Assembly: GCF_000736415.1 (NCBI RefSeq)
Contig: NZ_CP009043.1
Coordinates: 992,001-1,056,000 of the forward strand
Source: Campylobacter iguaniorum
GTDB lineage: Bacteria; Campylobacterota; Campylobacteria; Campylobacterales; Campylobacteraceae
Direction: 5' to 3'
Length of the DNA: 64,000 nt
Below are positions 1-8,620 of this stretch, piece by piece (within the stretch, counting starts at the first letter, position 1; the number at the start of each line of letters is the position of its first letter). Both the position numbers and the translations under genes were made by a program. The notes beneath the pieces are model-generated. The model saw only the letters and a program-made list of their open reading frames with translations, made no database searches and had not been told where the DNA came from.

Positions 1-260
1 GGTGGAACTATACCAAGAGCATTTTCAACTGCTTCGATACCTGCTCTATAGTGTGAAAATGTACAAACACCACAAATTCTTTGAGTCATAAAACCAGCAT
101 CTCTAGGATCTCTTCCTTTTACTACTGTTTCGATACCTCTCCAAAGAGTTGAGCCACTATAAGCTTCTTTAACCATATTATTTTCATCAACTACAACTTC
201 GATTCTAAGGTGACCTTCGATTCTTGTTATAGGATCTACTACTATTCTTTGTTCGCTCAT
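1..260 (-). CDS. hydB: [NiFe] hydrogenase large subunit, N-terminal part
   Basis: This is the first 86 codons of the catalytic large subunit of a membrane-bound uptake hydrogenase; the rest lies beyond the window edge. The start is ATG at 260, reading MSEQRIVVDPITRIEGHLRI, the typical opening of the family. The N-terminal nickel-ligand motif RICGVCTFSH is present about 60 residues in and supplies two of the four cysteines that bind the NiFe centre. The ribosome binding site (GGAG) lies inside the end of hydA, three bases upstream, so the two genes are translationally coupled. In the family, the enzyme oxidises periplasmic H2 and passes electrons through the small subunit to a cytochrome b and menaquinone. 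Confidence 0.95.
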   Translation of the reverse strand, partial: MSEQRIVVDPITRIEGHLRIEVVVDENNMVKEAYSGSTLWRGIETVVKGRDPRDAGFMTQRICGVCTFSHYRAGIEAVENALGIVP

Positions 261-263
261 ATA

Positions 264-1415
264 TTACTCCTTGTCTTTTGCAACTGTTGAAACTAATGCG
301 TGGGCTGCTACTGCAACTCCAGTGATTGCTAGAACGCCGATACCTATCTTATCAGTAATAGCATCAGCTCCTATGCCGTCAAATACTGTATCAAATAATC
401 TATCTCCAAGTGGTTTTTCAAATGGTCCCATTGTATCCCAAAAATCAGGCTCAGAGCAACCTATACAGCCGTGACCTGCTTGAACTGGCCAGCTAGTGTG
501 TTGGTTAAATCTCTCACGTGAGCAGTTGTTAAATGTATATGGTCCTTTACAGCCGACTTTGTATAGACAATAACCTTGTTTTGCACCCTCATCGCCAAAT
601 TCTTGAACGAACTCACCAGCATCAAAACGACCACGTCTTTCGCAAAGATCGTGAATCCTGATACCATAAGCCCATTTTGGACGGTTATAAACATCAAGCG
701 CTGGAAGTGAGCCAAATAATAAGAAATTTAATACATTTCCTACGATATTTTTCTCGCTTGGAGGACAGCCCGGTACGTTTATAACAGGTTTATTTGTGAT
801 TTTATAAAGCGGTTGAGAATTTGTTGGGTTTGGGCGAGCGGCTTGAATACCACCAAAGCTTGAACAAGTTCCTATAGCAAATATTGCTAAAGCATTGTTA
901 CTTGCATGGATCGCGTGGTCTCTACCAGTTGTACCTTTTGGTCCAACAGTTAGATAAAATGCGCTATCACCATCAGGAATACCACCTTCTACCATTAAGA
1001 CATATTTGCCTTTATATTTTTCTATAGCACCTTCTAGGTTTTCTTCAGCTTGCCAACCAGCAGCAGCCATGACTGTTTCGTGGTATTCAAGGCTGATATA
1101 ATCAAATATCAAACTATCGATTGTAGGAGCGTCAGTTCTTAGTAAGCTTTCGCTACAACCAGTACATTCAGCCATATGTAGCCAAATTACAGGAAGTCTA
1201 TCAGCAAGCTCGGCTGCTTTTGCAACTGTAGGAGCAAAACTTGCAGGAAGTGCCATTGCAGCAGTCATCATTCCAGCCCATTTCATGAAATCTCTACGAG
1301 TAAAGCCATTTTCTTTTAAAACAGCCATAATAGAGCTATTTTCTTTGATTTTTGGCATTTTTGATAGGGCATCTAATCTATCTTGTATAGTGTTTAAGAG
1401 TTTATGATCAACCAT
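264..1415 (-). CDS. hydA: [NiFe] hydrogenase small subunit precursor
   Basis: The 383-residue protein is the Fe-S subunit that carries electrons from the NiFe site to the membrane. A twin-arginine signal (TRRDFMKWAG followed by a hydrophobic stretch ending PTVAKA) lies at about residues 39-67, so it exports the folded dimer through Tat. The cluster-binding motifs CTGCSES, GCPPSEKN, HDLCERRGRFDAG, GCKGPYTFNNC and GCIGCSEPDFWD are intact. A C-terminal hydrophobic helix (residues about 356-378) is the usual membrane anchor. It is the first gene of the hyd operon and is followed directly by hydB. Start ATG at 1415 is preceded by AAGGGGAA. The 174 bases upstream are very AT-rich and should hold the promoter, but I cannot place it. 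Confidence 0.96.
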   Translation of the reverse strand: MVDHKLLNTIQDRLDALSKMPKIKENSSIMAVLKENGFTRRDFMKWAGMMTAAMALPASFAPTVAKAAELADRLPVIWLHMAECTGCSESLLRTDAPTIDSLIFDYISLEYHETVMAAAGWQAEENLEGAIEKYKGKYVLMVEGGIPDGDSAFYLTVGPKGTTGRDHAIHASNNALAIFAIGTCSSFGGIQAARPNPTNSQPLYKITNKPVINVPGCPPSEKNIVGNVLNFLLFGSLPALDVYNRPKWAYGIRIHDLCERRGRFDAGEFVQEFGDEGAKQGYCLYKVGCKGPYTFNNCSRERFNQHTSWPVQAGHGCIGCSEPDFWDTMGPFEKPLGDRLFDTVFDGIGADAITDKIGIGVLAITGVAVAAHALVSTVAKDKE

Positions 1416-1589
1416 AAATTCCCCTTGAAGTTAAGATTAAATTTATATGAAATAAATTTTTAATTGTTGCTATTCTACAATCATTATTCTTAATAATTTA
1501 CATAAAATAAAGTTAATTTTAAAAACTAATATTAGTTTAATAACATATTTTTATATTAAGTAACACTAGTTTAATTTATAATAAAAACA

Positions 1590-1901
1590 TCATAGAAACT
1601 TCAGTAAAATCATATATATTATAGTGGGGGTGAGTATACTTAAAAGTGCATTTCTTGTATAAATCTGTAAAACTAACGCAAGTATCACACAAAAAATTTG
1701 ATTAAATCCATACGGATAAATTTCAAAATTGGTAAATTTTAAAGAGTAAATAACCAAGATTATCATGATTAATAAACCCATATTTTTTTGTAAATGGATC
1801 AAAACCCAGTGATCTGACCTCTTTTTAAGCAAAAAATATGGCAAAAATCTAGTTAGCATCGTAGCGAGCATAGCGACTAAAATATATGGCAAAACTTCCA
1901 T
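1590..1901 (-). CDS. azlD: AzlD-family branched-chain amino acid transport protein
   Basis: A 103-residue hydrophobic protein with three to four predicted membrane helices, matching the small subunit of AzlCD-type exporters (export of branched-chain amino acids or analogues in Bacillus; substrate here unknown). The motif TRFLPYFLLKKR near the N-terminus is typical of AzlD. I use the ATG at 1901 because AAGGTGG lies at the right distance upstream; an in-frame GTG at 1910 is the alternative. The start overlaps the azlC stop by one base (TAATG), implying translational coupling. Confidence 0.85.
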   Translation of the reverse strand: MEVLPYILVAMLATMLTRFLPYFLLKKRSDHWVLIHLQKNMGLLIMIILVIYSLKFTNFEIYPYGFNQIFCVILALVLQIYTRNALLSILTPTIIYMILLKFL

Positions 1902-2575
1902 TATAGCCACCTTTTAAACATAAGCAAAAATATGGTCGCCGACAGAAGCGTCCCCATTAAAAAAAACTTATCACTAAAGATAAACAGTCCAGCAATACCG
2001 ATGATAAAACCGAGTAATAATACTTTATAGTTTTTATTTTGCCTATAAAGTTCATAGCTTAAAACGACAAATAATGCAGTCAAGCTAAAGTCGATACCAG
2101 CGTAATCTATTTTTAAATTTTTCCCTATCAAAACGCCAATACTCACGCCTAAAACCCAATAAATTTGATTTAAAAATAGAGTTAAATTTACAGCCATATC
2201 GTAGTTTTGAACGTTTTTTATATAGTTTTGAGCCTTTAAAATAGCAAAGCTCTCATCAGTCAAAGCAAAAATAGCATAAAACTTAAATTTCAAAGCCTTC
2301 AAGTCATCAAGCAACGCCATAGTATAAAAACAATGCCTTAAATTTATCAAAAAAATAGCCAAAAAAACTTCTAAAAGCCCAGCGTGAGCAGATATCATAC
2401 CCACTAGCAAAAACTCAGCGCTTCCAGCATACACCAAAAGACTTGTTAAAATAACTAGCACTCCATCAAGCCCGAAGCTAAGCCCAAATAGCCCAAATGC
2501 AATCCCAAGTGGAATGTAGCCGACCATGGCAGGTATTGTTATTTTGAATATTTCAAATTTGCTTAGCTGTTTCAA
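1901..2575 (-). CDS. azlC: AzlC-family transporter, large subunit
   Basis: A 224-residue integral membrane protein with features of AzlC: the N-terminal PAMVGYIPLGIAFGLFG segment, GSAEFLLVGM, and the conserved INLRHCFYTMAL motif. It forms a two-gene operon with azlD. The start at 2575 is TTG with only a weak GGA upstream; an internal ATG at residue 17 of this frame is possible but would remove part of the first helix. The family exports small amino acids or analogues; which one is not visible from sequence. Confidence 0.85.
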   Translation of the reverse strand: MKQLSKFEIFKITIPAMVGYIPLGIAFGLFGLSFGLDGVLVILTSLLVYAGSAEFLLVGMISAHAGLLEVFLAIFLINLRHCFYTMALLDDLKALKFKFYAIFALTDESFAILKAQNYIKNVQNYDMAVNLTLFLNQIYWVLGVSIGVLIGKNLKIDYAGIDFSLTALFVVLSYELYRQNKNYKVLLLGFIIGIAGLFIFSDKFFLMGTLLSATIFLLMFKRWL

Positions 2576-2811
2576 TATTTTTCCAAAAAGTTTTAAAATA
2601 AGCTCGGATTTTACATAATTTTAGCTTTACTCTTTATAAATATTTAAATACTAAAATTTAATAAAAAATTTATGCCAAATTTTGATTTATAAAATTTATA
2701 TATTAATATAGAAATCAAAACTTAATATAAGATTATATGATTTTAAGTCTTTATATGTTAGCATAACCACAATTTTTGCTAATTAAATTTAGCAAATCAA
2801 GTAAGGAAGTT
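2576..2811. other. Divergent intergenic region, azlC / two-component operon
   Basis: A 236-base AT-rich region between divergent genes, expected to hold both promoters. It contains an inverted repeat TTTTGATTT (2680-2688) and AAATCAAAA (2712-2720) separated by 23 bases, which could be a regulator site but is low in complexity. I see no other gene in it. Confidence 0.4.
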
Positions 2812-3501
2812 ATGGAAAATCAAATTCTTCTAGAAATTTTATCTAATAAAAAAGTTCTTTGTTTGGAAGATGAGCCAAATATACTAAAAAATATTATAGA
2901 ATCTTTAGAACTATTTTTCGGTCAAGTTGTCGGCGTCAAAGACGGTGTAGAGGCTTTTGATGAGTTTATGACAAACTCTTATGATGCTTTAATTCTTGAT
3001 ATTTCAGTTCCAGGCTTAGACGGGCTAGAGCTTGCAAAAAGAGTCAGACAAATCAACCACACCATACCTATAGTTATCTTATCAAGCCACACAGAACAAG
3101 AGTATTTGTGGAGAGCTATTGAGCTTAAGATCACAAGATACCTTCCAAAACCTTATGACAAAGCAACTTTCATAAAAGCTCTTGAAAGTATAGCCTCTGA
3201 GCTAACTGACCATGTTTTGATTTTTGCTATAGATAATGATTTGAAATATGACTTTAGCAAAAAGATACTTTATAGTAGCGATGAGACCTATCATCTTTCT
3301 AAAAAAGAGAGCCAGCTGCTTGAGTATTTCTTAAAAAACAAAAACAAAACCATAACTTATGAGCAAATTTTTGACTATATGTGGGAGTTCGAGCAGCCAA
3401 GCAAGGAAGCTATCAAAACCATAATCAAAGATTTAAGAAAAAAAATCGGTAAAAGTATCATCAAAAATTTATACGGCGTTGGGTATTTGTGTGAAATATA
3501 A
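2812..3501 (+). CDS. OmpR-family response regulator (MccR-like)
   Basis: A 229-residue two-domain regulator. The receiver domain (about 1-120) shows the acidic pair LEDEP, the phospho-acceptor aspartate in LILDISVPGLDG and the lysine in LPKPYD. A winged-helix DNA-binding domain follows (about 130-229), ending LYGVGYLCEI. Start is ATG at 2812 with AAGGAAG upstream; an earlier TTG at 2776 is less likely. The gene overlaps the sensor kinase gene by 11 bases. Since the pair sits directly upstream of mccA, it probably controls the sulfite respiration operon, as MccR/MccS is thought to do in Wolinella; that role is inferred from position. Confidence 0.85.
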   Translation: MENQILLEILSNKKVLCLEDEPNILKNIIESLELFFGQVVGVKDGVEAFDEFMTNSYDALILDISVPGLDGLELAKRVRQINHTIPIVILSSHTEQEYLWRAIELKITRYLPKPYDKATFIKALESIASELTDHVLIFAIDNDLKYDFSKKILYSSDETYHLSKKESQLLEYFLKNKNKTITYEQIFDYMWEFEQPSKEAIKTIIKDLRKKIGKSIIKNLYGVGYLCEI

Positions 3502-4909
3502 CTTCAAATTTATCGTCTCTTTGTTTGCGATTTTATACGTGGCAATCACGCTTTTGGTTTTTAACTTCTATAGAGAACTCGCTATGAAAGATGCAAGACA
3601 GCAAGCATTTTACATACTAGATGCGATGAATGCAGTAAGGGATTATGTAGCAAGCGTGCAAAGACCACTTCTTGAAGAGCTAAAAGACAAAGACATTTTA
3701 GCAGATGATTTTTTTGATTCTAGGCTGATGTCATCATCGTATATCACAAGAGAAGTGTATAAAATCCAGCACGCAAAACAAAATATAGACTATGATTATA
3801 AGCTAGTCGCCCTAAATCCACTAAACCCTTCTCACATCGGAACTGAGTTTGAAAACAAAATCCTAAACGACTTTAAAGAAAATAAATACAATAGCTATTC
3901 AAGCATAATTCTTGACGAGAATCATACACCATATTATTATGTCGGACTTCCTATCAAACACTCTCAAGCATCTTGCGCTGATTGTCACACTCCTGACTCT
4001 GCCCCTAAAAAGCTAGTAGAACAATATGGTAATAGCTTAAATTTCCAAAGCCAAATCGGCGATACCATAGCCATGATATCATTTAAAATACCTATAGAAA
4101 ATATATTGTCATATCATCTAAAAGAATTTATAGTAAGTGGTGCTACTATATTTGGGGTTTTTGTACTGTTTATATTTTTTATATATAAAATCCAAAAAAA
4201 AGAAAAAGAGCAAAACGAACTTCTAATGATCCACCAAAGCAGACTTGCTCTCATGGGCGAGATGATAAGAAATATATCTCATCAGTGGAAGCAGCCATTA
4301 GCTCAAATCAGCTCTACACTTATAAATTTAGAACTATACGCTCAAAGAGATAAACTAACCAAAGAAAAGCTATACGAAAAGATCAAAGACACAGACGAGC
4401 AGGTTAAATTTATGTCAAACACTGTAGAGTATTTTAAAAATTTCTTCAATCCAAATATGCAAAAGAAAGAGTTCACAAGCAAAGAAGCCATAGACCAATC
4501 CCTAAAACTCTTAAATGAAGCTTTAAAAACAAATAGCATAAAAGTAAATATAGATATTAAAGACAACTTCACTCATTTTGGAAATATTAACGATATTATG
4601 CAAGTTATCATAAATATTATTAACAATGCAAAAGAAGCTTTTGTATCTACAAACATCACAGATAGACAAATCCACATCACCTCAGTAGCACAAGATAATA
4701 TGCGTATCATAAATATAAAAAATAATGCTGGGAGCATAGATCCAGAGCTTATAAACAAGATATTTGAGCCATATTTCACAACCAAAAATACAGGAAATGG
4801 ACTTGGCTTATATATGTGTAAGATGATAATGCAAAAAAACAAAGGAAAGATATTTGTGCAAAATATAAATAATTGTGTAATATTTACTATTGTCTTTTTA
4901 AATTCATAA
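3491..4909 (+). CDS. Sensor histidine kinase with haem-c-binding periplasmic domain (MccS-like)
   Basis: A 472-residue kinase. After an N-terminal membrane helix comes a periplasmic domain of about 190 residues of the DUF3365/Tll0287 type. It contains one c-type haem motif, CADCH, at about residues 162-166, shortly after a PYYYVGLPI stretch typical of the family. A second membrane helix (about 215-235) is followed by the phospho-acceptor region ISHQWKQPLAQ (His about 264) and an ATPase domain with NIINNAKEAF and GNGLGLYMCKM. The start is GTG at 3491 inside the regulator gene; TTG at 3479 is the alternative. The haem suggests sensing of redox state or a small ligand such as sulfite. Operon position points to control of mccA. 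Confidence 0.87.
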   Translation: MKYNFKFIVSLFAILYVAITLLVFNFYRELAMKDARQQAFYILDAMNAVRDYVASVQRPLLEELKDKDILADDFFDSRLMSSSYITREVYKIQHAKQNIDYDYKLVALNPLNPSHIGTEFENKILNDFKENKYNSYSSIILDENHTPYYYVGLPIKHSQASCADCHTPDSAPKKLVEQYGNSLNFQSQIGDTIAMISFKIPIENILSYHLKEFIVSGATIFGVFVLFIFFIYKIQKKEKEQNELLMIHQSRLALMGEMIRNISHQWKQPLAQISSTLINLELYAQRDKLTKEKLYEKIKDTDEQVKFMSNTVEYFKNFFNPNMQKKEFTSKEAIDQSLKLLNEALKTNSIKVNIDIKDNFTHFGNINDIMQVIINIINNAKEAFVSTNITDRQIHITSVAQDNMRIINIKNNAGSIDPELINKIFEPYFTTKNTGNGLGLYMCKMIMQKNKGKIFVQNINNCVIFTIVFLNS

Positions 4910-5008
4910 TTTGTTAATTTTTCCCCTTTTTTTACCACTATTTATTGTTACTATTTGAAATATGCAAAATTATCACAATTTTGGATGAATTTCATAAAAG
5001 GAGAGCAG

Positions 5009-7066
5009 ATGAAAAAGTTAAATAAAGCGTTGCTTTGTTTGGCTGTTGGCTTTGGCATTTTTGGTTCAAACGCCTGTGCTATGGAAGGCATGGACATGAC
5101 CAAAGAAGCAAGAGACATCATTGCTAACCCAAAGGGAACTTTGGAGAGCAGAGGCGTTATTTCATTGCAAGACTACATTGTAGAAGAGCAAGAAATGTAC
5201 AATTGGTTGTTTAAAAACCACCCTATTTTCACAAAATATGGTGGTAAAACAGTAGGTAAAATGGCTGTGGGTGACCGTGGTCATGAGTGGATAGCTGAGG
5301 GTCATGGTAAAGATTTATCTAAACTTAGCAAACGTGAAAACGGACAAGGCGTAAGCTCAATGATGTATAGGATAGCATCAACTTCAACTTTGATGTTCCC
5401 TAATAAATTTATAGGTCCTGAAAAATGTGGTGAGTGCCACCCTGCACAATACGAAGTATGGAGCAGATCAAGACACTCAACAACTATTCGTTTCCCAGGC
5501 GAACACCCTGAGTTTAACAACAATCTAGTAGATCCTGTATTTGACAAAGATACAGCTTCAATCCTTCCAAAAGGTATTACTCCAGATGTAGTTTATGCTA
5601 CTATCGGTCACGTAAGAACAAAACTTGGATATATAGATGCTTGGCTACTTCGTGGTACATATCACGTTGAAAACGGACTTTTAAAAGACGGAACAGGTCA
5701 AATAGTCGCTGGATCAAACCAATGGCAAAGAACTTGGGCTCTAAATTTAACTCCAGAAGTTGTCAAAAAAATCAAAAAATGGATTCCAGAATTCCCAGAA
5801 ACTCTTGAAGAATACGGCGTAAACTCTGGATATGTAAGAGGTCTTGCATCATACGCTGCAAAATACAAAACTCAAATGTCTTTCCAAGCAAATTCATCAT
5901 ACTGTGAAGTTTGTCACCCAGTTAAATTTGACTTCAAAGACAAAAAAGATTTCTACAACGCTTTAGGAAATGCTAAAGAGTTACAAAAACACACTATTTC
6001 TAAAGGCGTAAGCTGTGAAGAGTGCCATGGCGCTGGCGGACACTTAGATGGTGGTACTGGAAATCGTATGTCAAACTGCGAACGCTGTCACCAAAGATTT
6101 AACTATAGCCCAGATTTAGCAAGAAGTAATCCACTAAATGCTGGAAAACTTGACCTTTCTTTGAGTTCTAAATTTAAATCAATGGGACCAGGATGTGGTA
6201 GTGAAGGCTCACAAACTTACTTTACAGCTCACTATGACAAAGGTATGAGATGTACAACTTGCCACGATCCACACGATGTAACAGGTCCAGTTGTTGGCGA
6301 TAAGAGCATAAAAGGACTTAACTATAACTCTGAACAAGGTTATTTAAGTGCATTATATACTAAACCAAAAATTAGAAAAGATTGTAAAGACTGCCACAAA
6401 GAGCAAGCTTACATAGCTTCTAAAGCAGACACTCATAGTAAAAATAGCTGTGCAAGTTGCCACATGCCATTTATGATGAGTTGTGAAAACTTCTACGCAG
6501 TTCAATTCCAAGACAATGCTGGATTTGATACTCAAAGAAGATCACACATCTGGAAAATCGATGTTAGCCCAACTAGAAAATCACTTGTTGCAGGTGCTAC
6601 TTCAAAAGATCCAAGAGATGGTAAAGATTGGTATTTCCAAAGAAATGAAGATGGACGTAACTTCGTCGACTTGATGTGGGCTTGTGCTAGAACATCATGG
6701 GCAGACCAAGATATGGTAGATGCAAAAGGCTGCCACAGTCCAGTGCTTTCAGAGCTTAAAGAAACATTGCACTTCAAAAACCAAAAACAAGCTTATGATG
6801 AAGTTATGGGATGGCAAACTCCGGTTAAAACTACCTTAACTCAAATCAAAGTTGGTATACAAGGAATTTATGGTATTCTTGAAGTTAAAAAACTTAACCC
6901 AAGTGACAAGACAAGAGTTTACGAGCTAATCGAAAAAGCTCAAGAAACTGTTGATCTACTTGAAAAAGATGGTTCATTTGGTATGCATGGTTTCAAATAT
7001 ACTAAACAAAGACTTGACGCTTCTAAAGAGTACATCAACGAAGCTCAAAGAATTATCAACAAATAA
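5009..7066 (+). CDS. mccA: Octahaem c-type cytochrome sulfite reductase MccA
   Basis: Periplasmic respiratory sulfite reductase, 685 residues with a Sec signal peptide ending SNACA. Seven CXXCH haem motifs lie at about residues 140, 299, 336, 357, 415, 459 and 481. The eighth, CX15CH, runs from Cys559 to Cys575-His576, with exactly 15 residues between, and is the diagnostic active-site haem of MccA. Cys396 (in GPGCGSEG) and Cys492 (in MSCENFY) correspond well to the two cysteines that I recall binding Cu(I) in the Wolinella enzyme. The start is ATG at 5009 with GGAGAG upstream; an earlier in-frame start at 4955 would bury the signal peptide. First structural gene of the operon, downstream of the sensor pair. 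Confidence 0.95.
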   Translation: MKKLNKALLCLAVGFGIFGSNACAMEGMDMTKEARDIIANPKGTLESRGVISLQDYIVEEQEMYNWLFKNHPIFTKYGGKTVGKMAVGDRGHEWIAEGHGKDLSKLSKRENGQGVSSMMYRIASTSTLMFPNKFIGPEKCGECHPAQYEVWSRSRHSTTIRFPGEHPEFNNNLVDPVFDKDTASILPKGITPDVVYATIGHVRTKLGYIDAWLLRGTYHVENGLLKDGTGQIVAGSNQWQRTWALNLTPEVVKKIKKWIPEFPETLEEYGVNSGYVRGLASYAAKYKTQMSFQANSSYCEVCHPVKFDFKDKKDFYNALGNAKELQKHTISKGVSCEECHGAGGHLDGGTGNRMSNCERCHQRFNYSPDLARSNPLNAGKLDLSLSSKFKSMGPGCGSEGSQTYFTAHYDKGMRCTTCHDPHDVTGPVVGDKSIKGLNYNSEQGYLSALYTKPKIRKDCKDCHKEQAYIASKADTHSKNSCASCHMPFMMSCENFYAVQFQDNAGFDTQRRSHIWKIDVSPTRKSLVAGATSKDPRDGKDWYFQRNEDGRNFVDLMWACARTSWADQDMVDAKGCHSPVLSELKETLHFKNQKQAYDEVMGWQTPVKTTLTQIKVGIQGIYGILEVKKLNPSDKTRVYELIEKAQETVDLLEKDGSFGMHGFKYTKQRLDASKEYINEAQRIINK

Positions 7067-7081
7067 TTCACACAACAAAAA

Positions 7082-7103
7082 AGGGCTATGACTTCATAGC
7101 CCT
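7082..7103 (+). terminator. Intercistronic hairpin between mccA and mccB
   Basis: AGGGCTATGA (7082-7091) and TCATAGCCCT (7094-7103) form a perfect 10-bp inverted repeat, 15 bases after the mccA stop and 22 before mccB. No T-run follows, so it is more likely a 3' stabiliser or partial attenuator than a full terminator. It would favour high mccA mRNA relative to the downstream maturation genes. Confidence 0.7.
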
Positions 7104-7125
7104 CTAAATTTAAAAGGTTAAAACG

Positions 7126-7902
7126 ATGCAAAAACAACTCTTAACAAGTTTGGTTGCGATTTTTTGTTTAGCAGGATATTCATTTTGCGCTGATCTAAAA
7201 ACGCAAGAACAAAAAGAATCTTATAGTATTGGAGCTTCTACTGGAAGCTATATCTCTAATCAAATTTTAAACCAAGAAGCACTTGGAGTAAAATCAGATA
7301 TAAATGCAGTAGTTGATGGCTTTATGGACGCTCTTAGCAAAAAACAAAAACTAAGCGATGAAGAGATTATCACTCTTTTAAACGCGAGAGCTGATAGGCT
7401 AAATGAGATAGTCAAAAAACAACAAAAAGAGCAAATTGACGCAAATCTAAAAGCTGGAAAAGAGTTTATGGCAAAAAATGCTAAAAGCTCAAAAGTCAAA
7501 ACTACAAAATCAGGCGTCCAATACGAAGTTATAAAACCGGCAAAAGGCGAAAAACCAAAACCAGAAAGTATCGTTTTGATCAATTACAAAGCGTATTTAG
7601 TAGATGGAAAAGTTTTTGATGACACTTATGAGAAAAAATCCCCTGCACATCTTTCAATGATAAACATCATTGATGGCTTAAAAGAGGCGCTTTTGCTTAT
7701 GAATACTGGATCAAAATACAAAGTCGTAATCCCAAGCAATCTTGCTTATGGTGAAGCTGGAATGGGCGAAATCCCTGGTGGCTCGACAGTTGTTTTTGAA
7801 ATAGAGCTTATGAAAGTTCTAAAACCAGGCGAGCTAGCAAACAGTGCAAAGGCTCTGAGTGATGATATGAAAAACTTTCATGACACAAATACGACAAAAT
7901 AA
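7126..7902 (+). CDS. mccB: FKBP-type peptidyl-prolyl isomerase (MccB)
   Basis: A 258-residue exported prolyl isomerase with a signal peptide (about 1-21), an FkpA-type N-terminal helical dimerisation region (about 25-120) and a C-terminal FKBP domain. The latter contains GSKYKVVIPSNLAYGEAG and VFEIELMKV. It probably helps fold the octahaem MccA in the periplasm, because its gene lies immediately after mccA and the same order is known in the Wolinella mcc cluster. Start ATG at 7126 follows AAAGG. Confidence 0.9.
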   Translation: MQKQLLTSLVAIFCLAGYSFCADLKTQEQKESYSIGASTGSYISNQILNQEALGVKSDINAVVDGFMDALSKKQKLSDEEIITLLNARADRLNEIVKKQQKEQIDANLKAGKEFMAKNAKSSKVKTTKSGVQYEVIKPAKGEKPKPESIVLINYKAYLVDGKVFDDTYEKKSPAHLSMINIIDGLKEALLLMNTGSKYKVVIPSNLAYGEAGMGEIPGGSTVVFEIELMKVLKPGELANSAKALSDDMKNFHDTNTTK

Positions 7903-7938
7903 AATCCTTGCTACCCACGCATAAAAAGGAGAGTAAAA

Positions 7939-8619
7939 ATGGAAAACAAAAGAAGAGCCTTTATCAAATATCTTTCTGTAGGCTCAGTTGGTGTTGGTGT
8001 TGCAAGTTACTCAAATTTGCTTGCAAAAACGCAACCAAGCCAGGATGAAACTAAAGACAAAAAACCACATTTTGGGATGATATTTGACCAAAATAAATGC
8101 GTTGGATGTACTGATTGTGAAAGAGCTTGTAAAAAGGTAAATTTGGTTCCAAAAGATCAAATGAGACTTTACGTACAAGACAAAACAGACCCACAAAAAA
8201 GAATGGAAAAAAGATATGTCAGAGTATCTTGCCAACAATGCGTTGATGCACCTTGCGTGAAAGTTTGCCCTACAAAAGCCTGTCACAAGGATGAAAACGG
8301 CATAACTACAATGAATACAGATGATTGTATAGCCTGTAAATACTGCATAGTTGCCTGTCCTTATGATGTGCGTTTTATCAACGAAGAGACAAAATCTGCT
8401 GAAAGCTGTAACTTCTGTGCTGATACAAATTTAAAAGACGGACATGAGCCAGCTTGCGTAGAAGCTTGTAAATACGAAGCACTAGTATTTGGCGATCTAA
8501 ATGATGAAAACTCATATATAAGCAAAATGCTAAATGTAAAAGATAGTCTTAGGATGAGACCTGAGTGTGGTACAAATCCTAGCTTACGCTATATCCCTGT
8601 AGTGAAATTAGGAGTATGA
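7939..8619 (+). CDS. mccC: Tat-exported [4Fe-4S] ferredoxin subunit (MccC)
   Basis: A 226-residue periplasmic electron carrier of the NrfC/PsrB type. The N-terminus KRRAFIKYLSVG is a twin-arginine signal. Cysteine groups for four [4Fe-4S] clusters are visible: CVGCTDCERAC, CQQCVDAPCVKVCP, CIACKYCIVACP, and CNFC with CVEAC. With the next gene it should form a menaquinol dehydrogenase that feeds electrons to MccA. GGAG lies upstream of the ATG, and mccD starts one base after the stop. Confidence 0.93.
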   Translation: MENKRRAFIKYLSVGSVGVGVASYSNLLAKTQPSQDETKDKKPHFGMIFDQNKCVGCTDCERACKKVNLVPKDQMRLYVQDKTDPQKRMEKRYVRVSCQQCVDAPCVKVCPTKACHKDENGITTMNTDDCIACKYCIVACPYDVRFINEETKSAESCNFCADTNLKDGHEPACVEACKYEALVFGDLNDENSYISKMLNVKDSLRMRPECGTNPSLRYIPVVKLGV

Positions 8620-8620
8620 T

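Noticed and set aside
2680-2720. Inverted repeat TTTTGATTT/AAATCAAAA as an FNR box
   Set aside because: The spacing of 23 bases and the low-complexity sequence do not match FNR or CRP sites.
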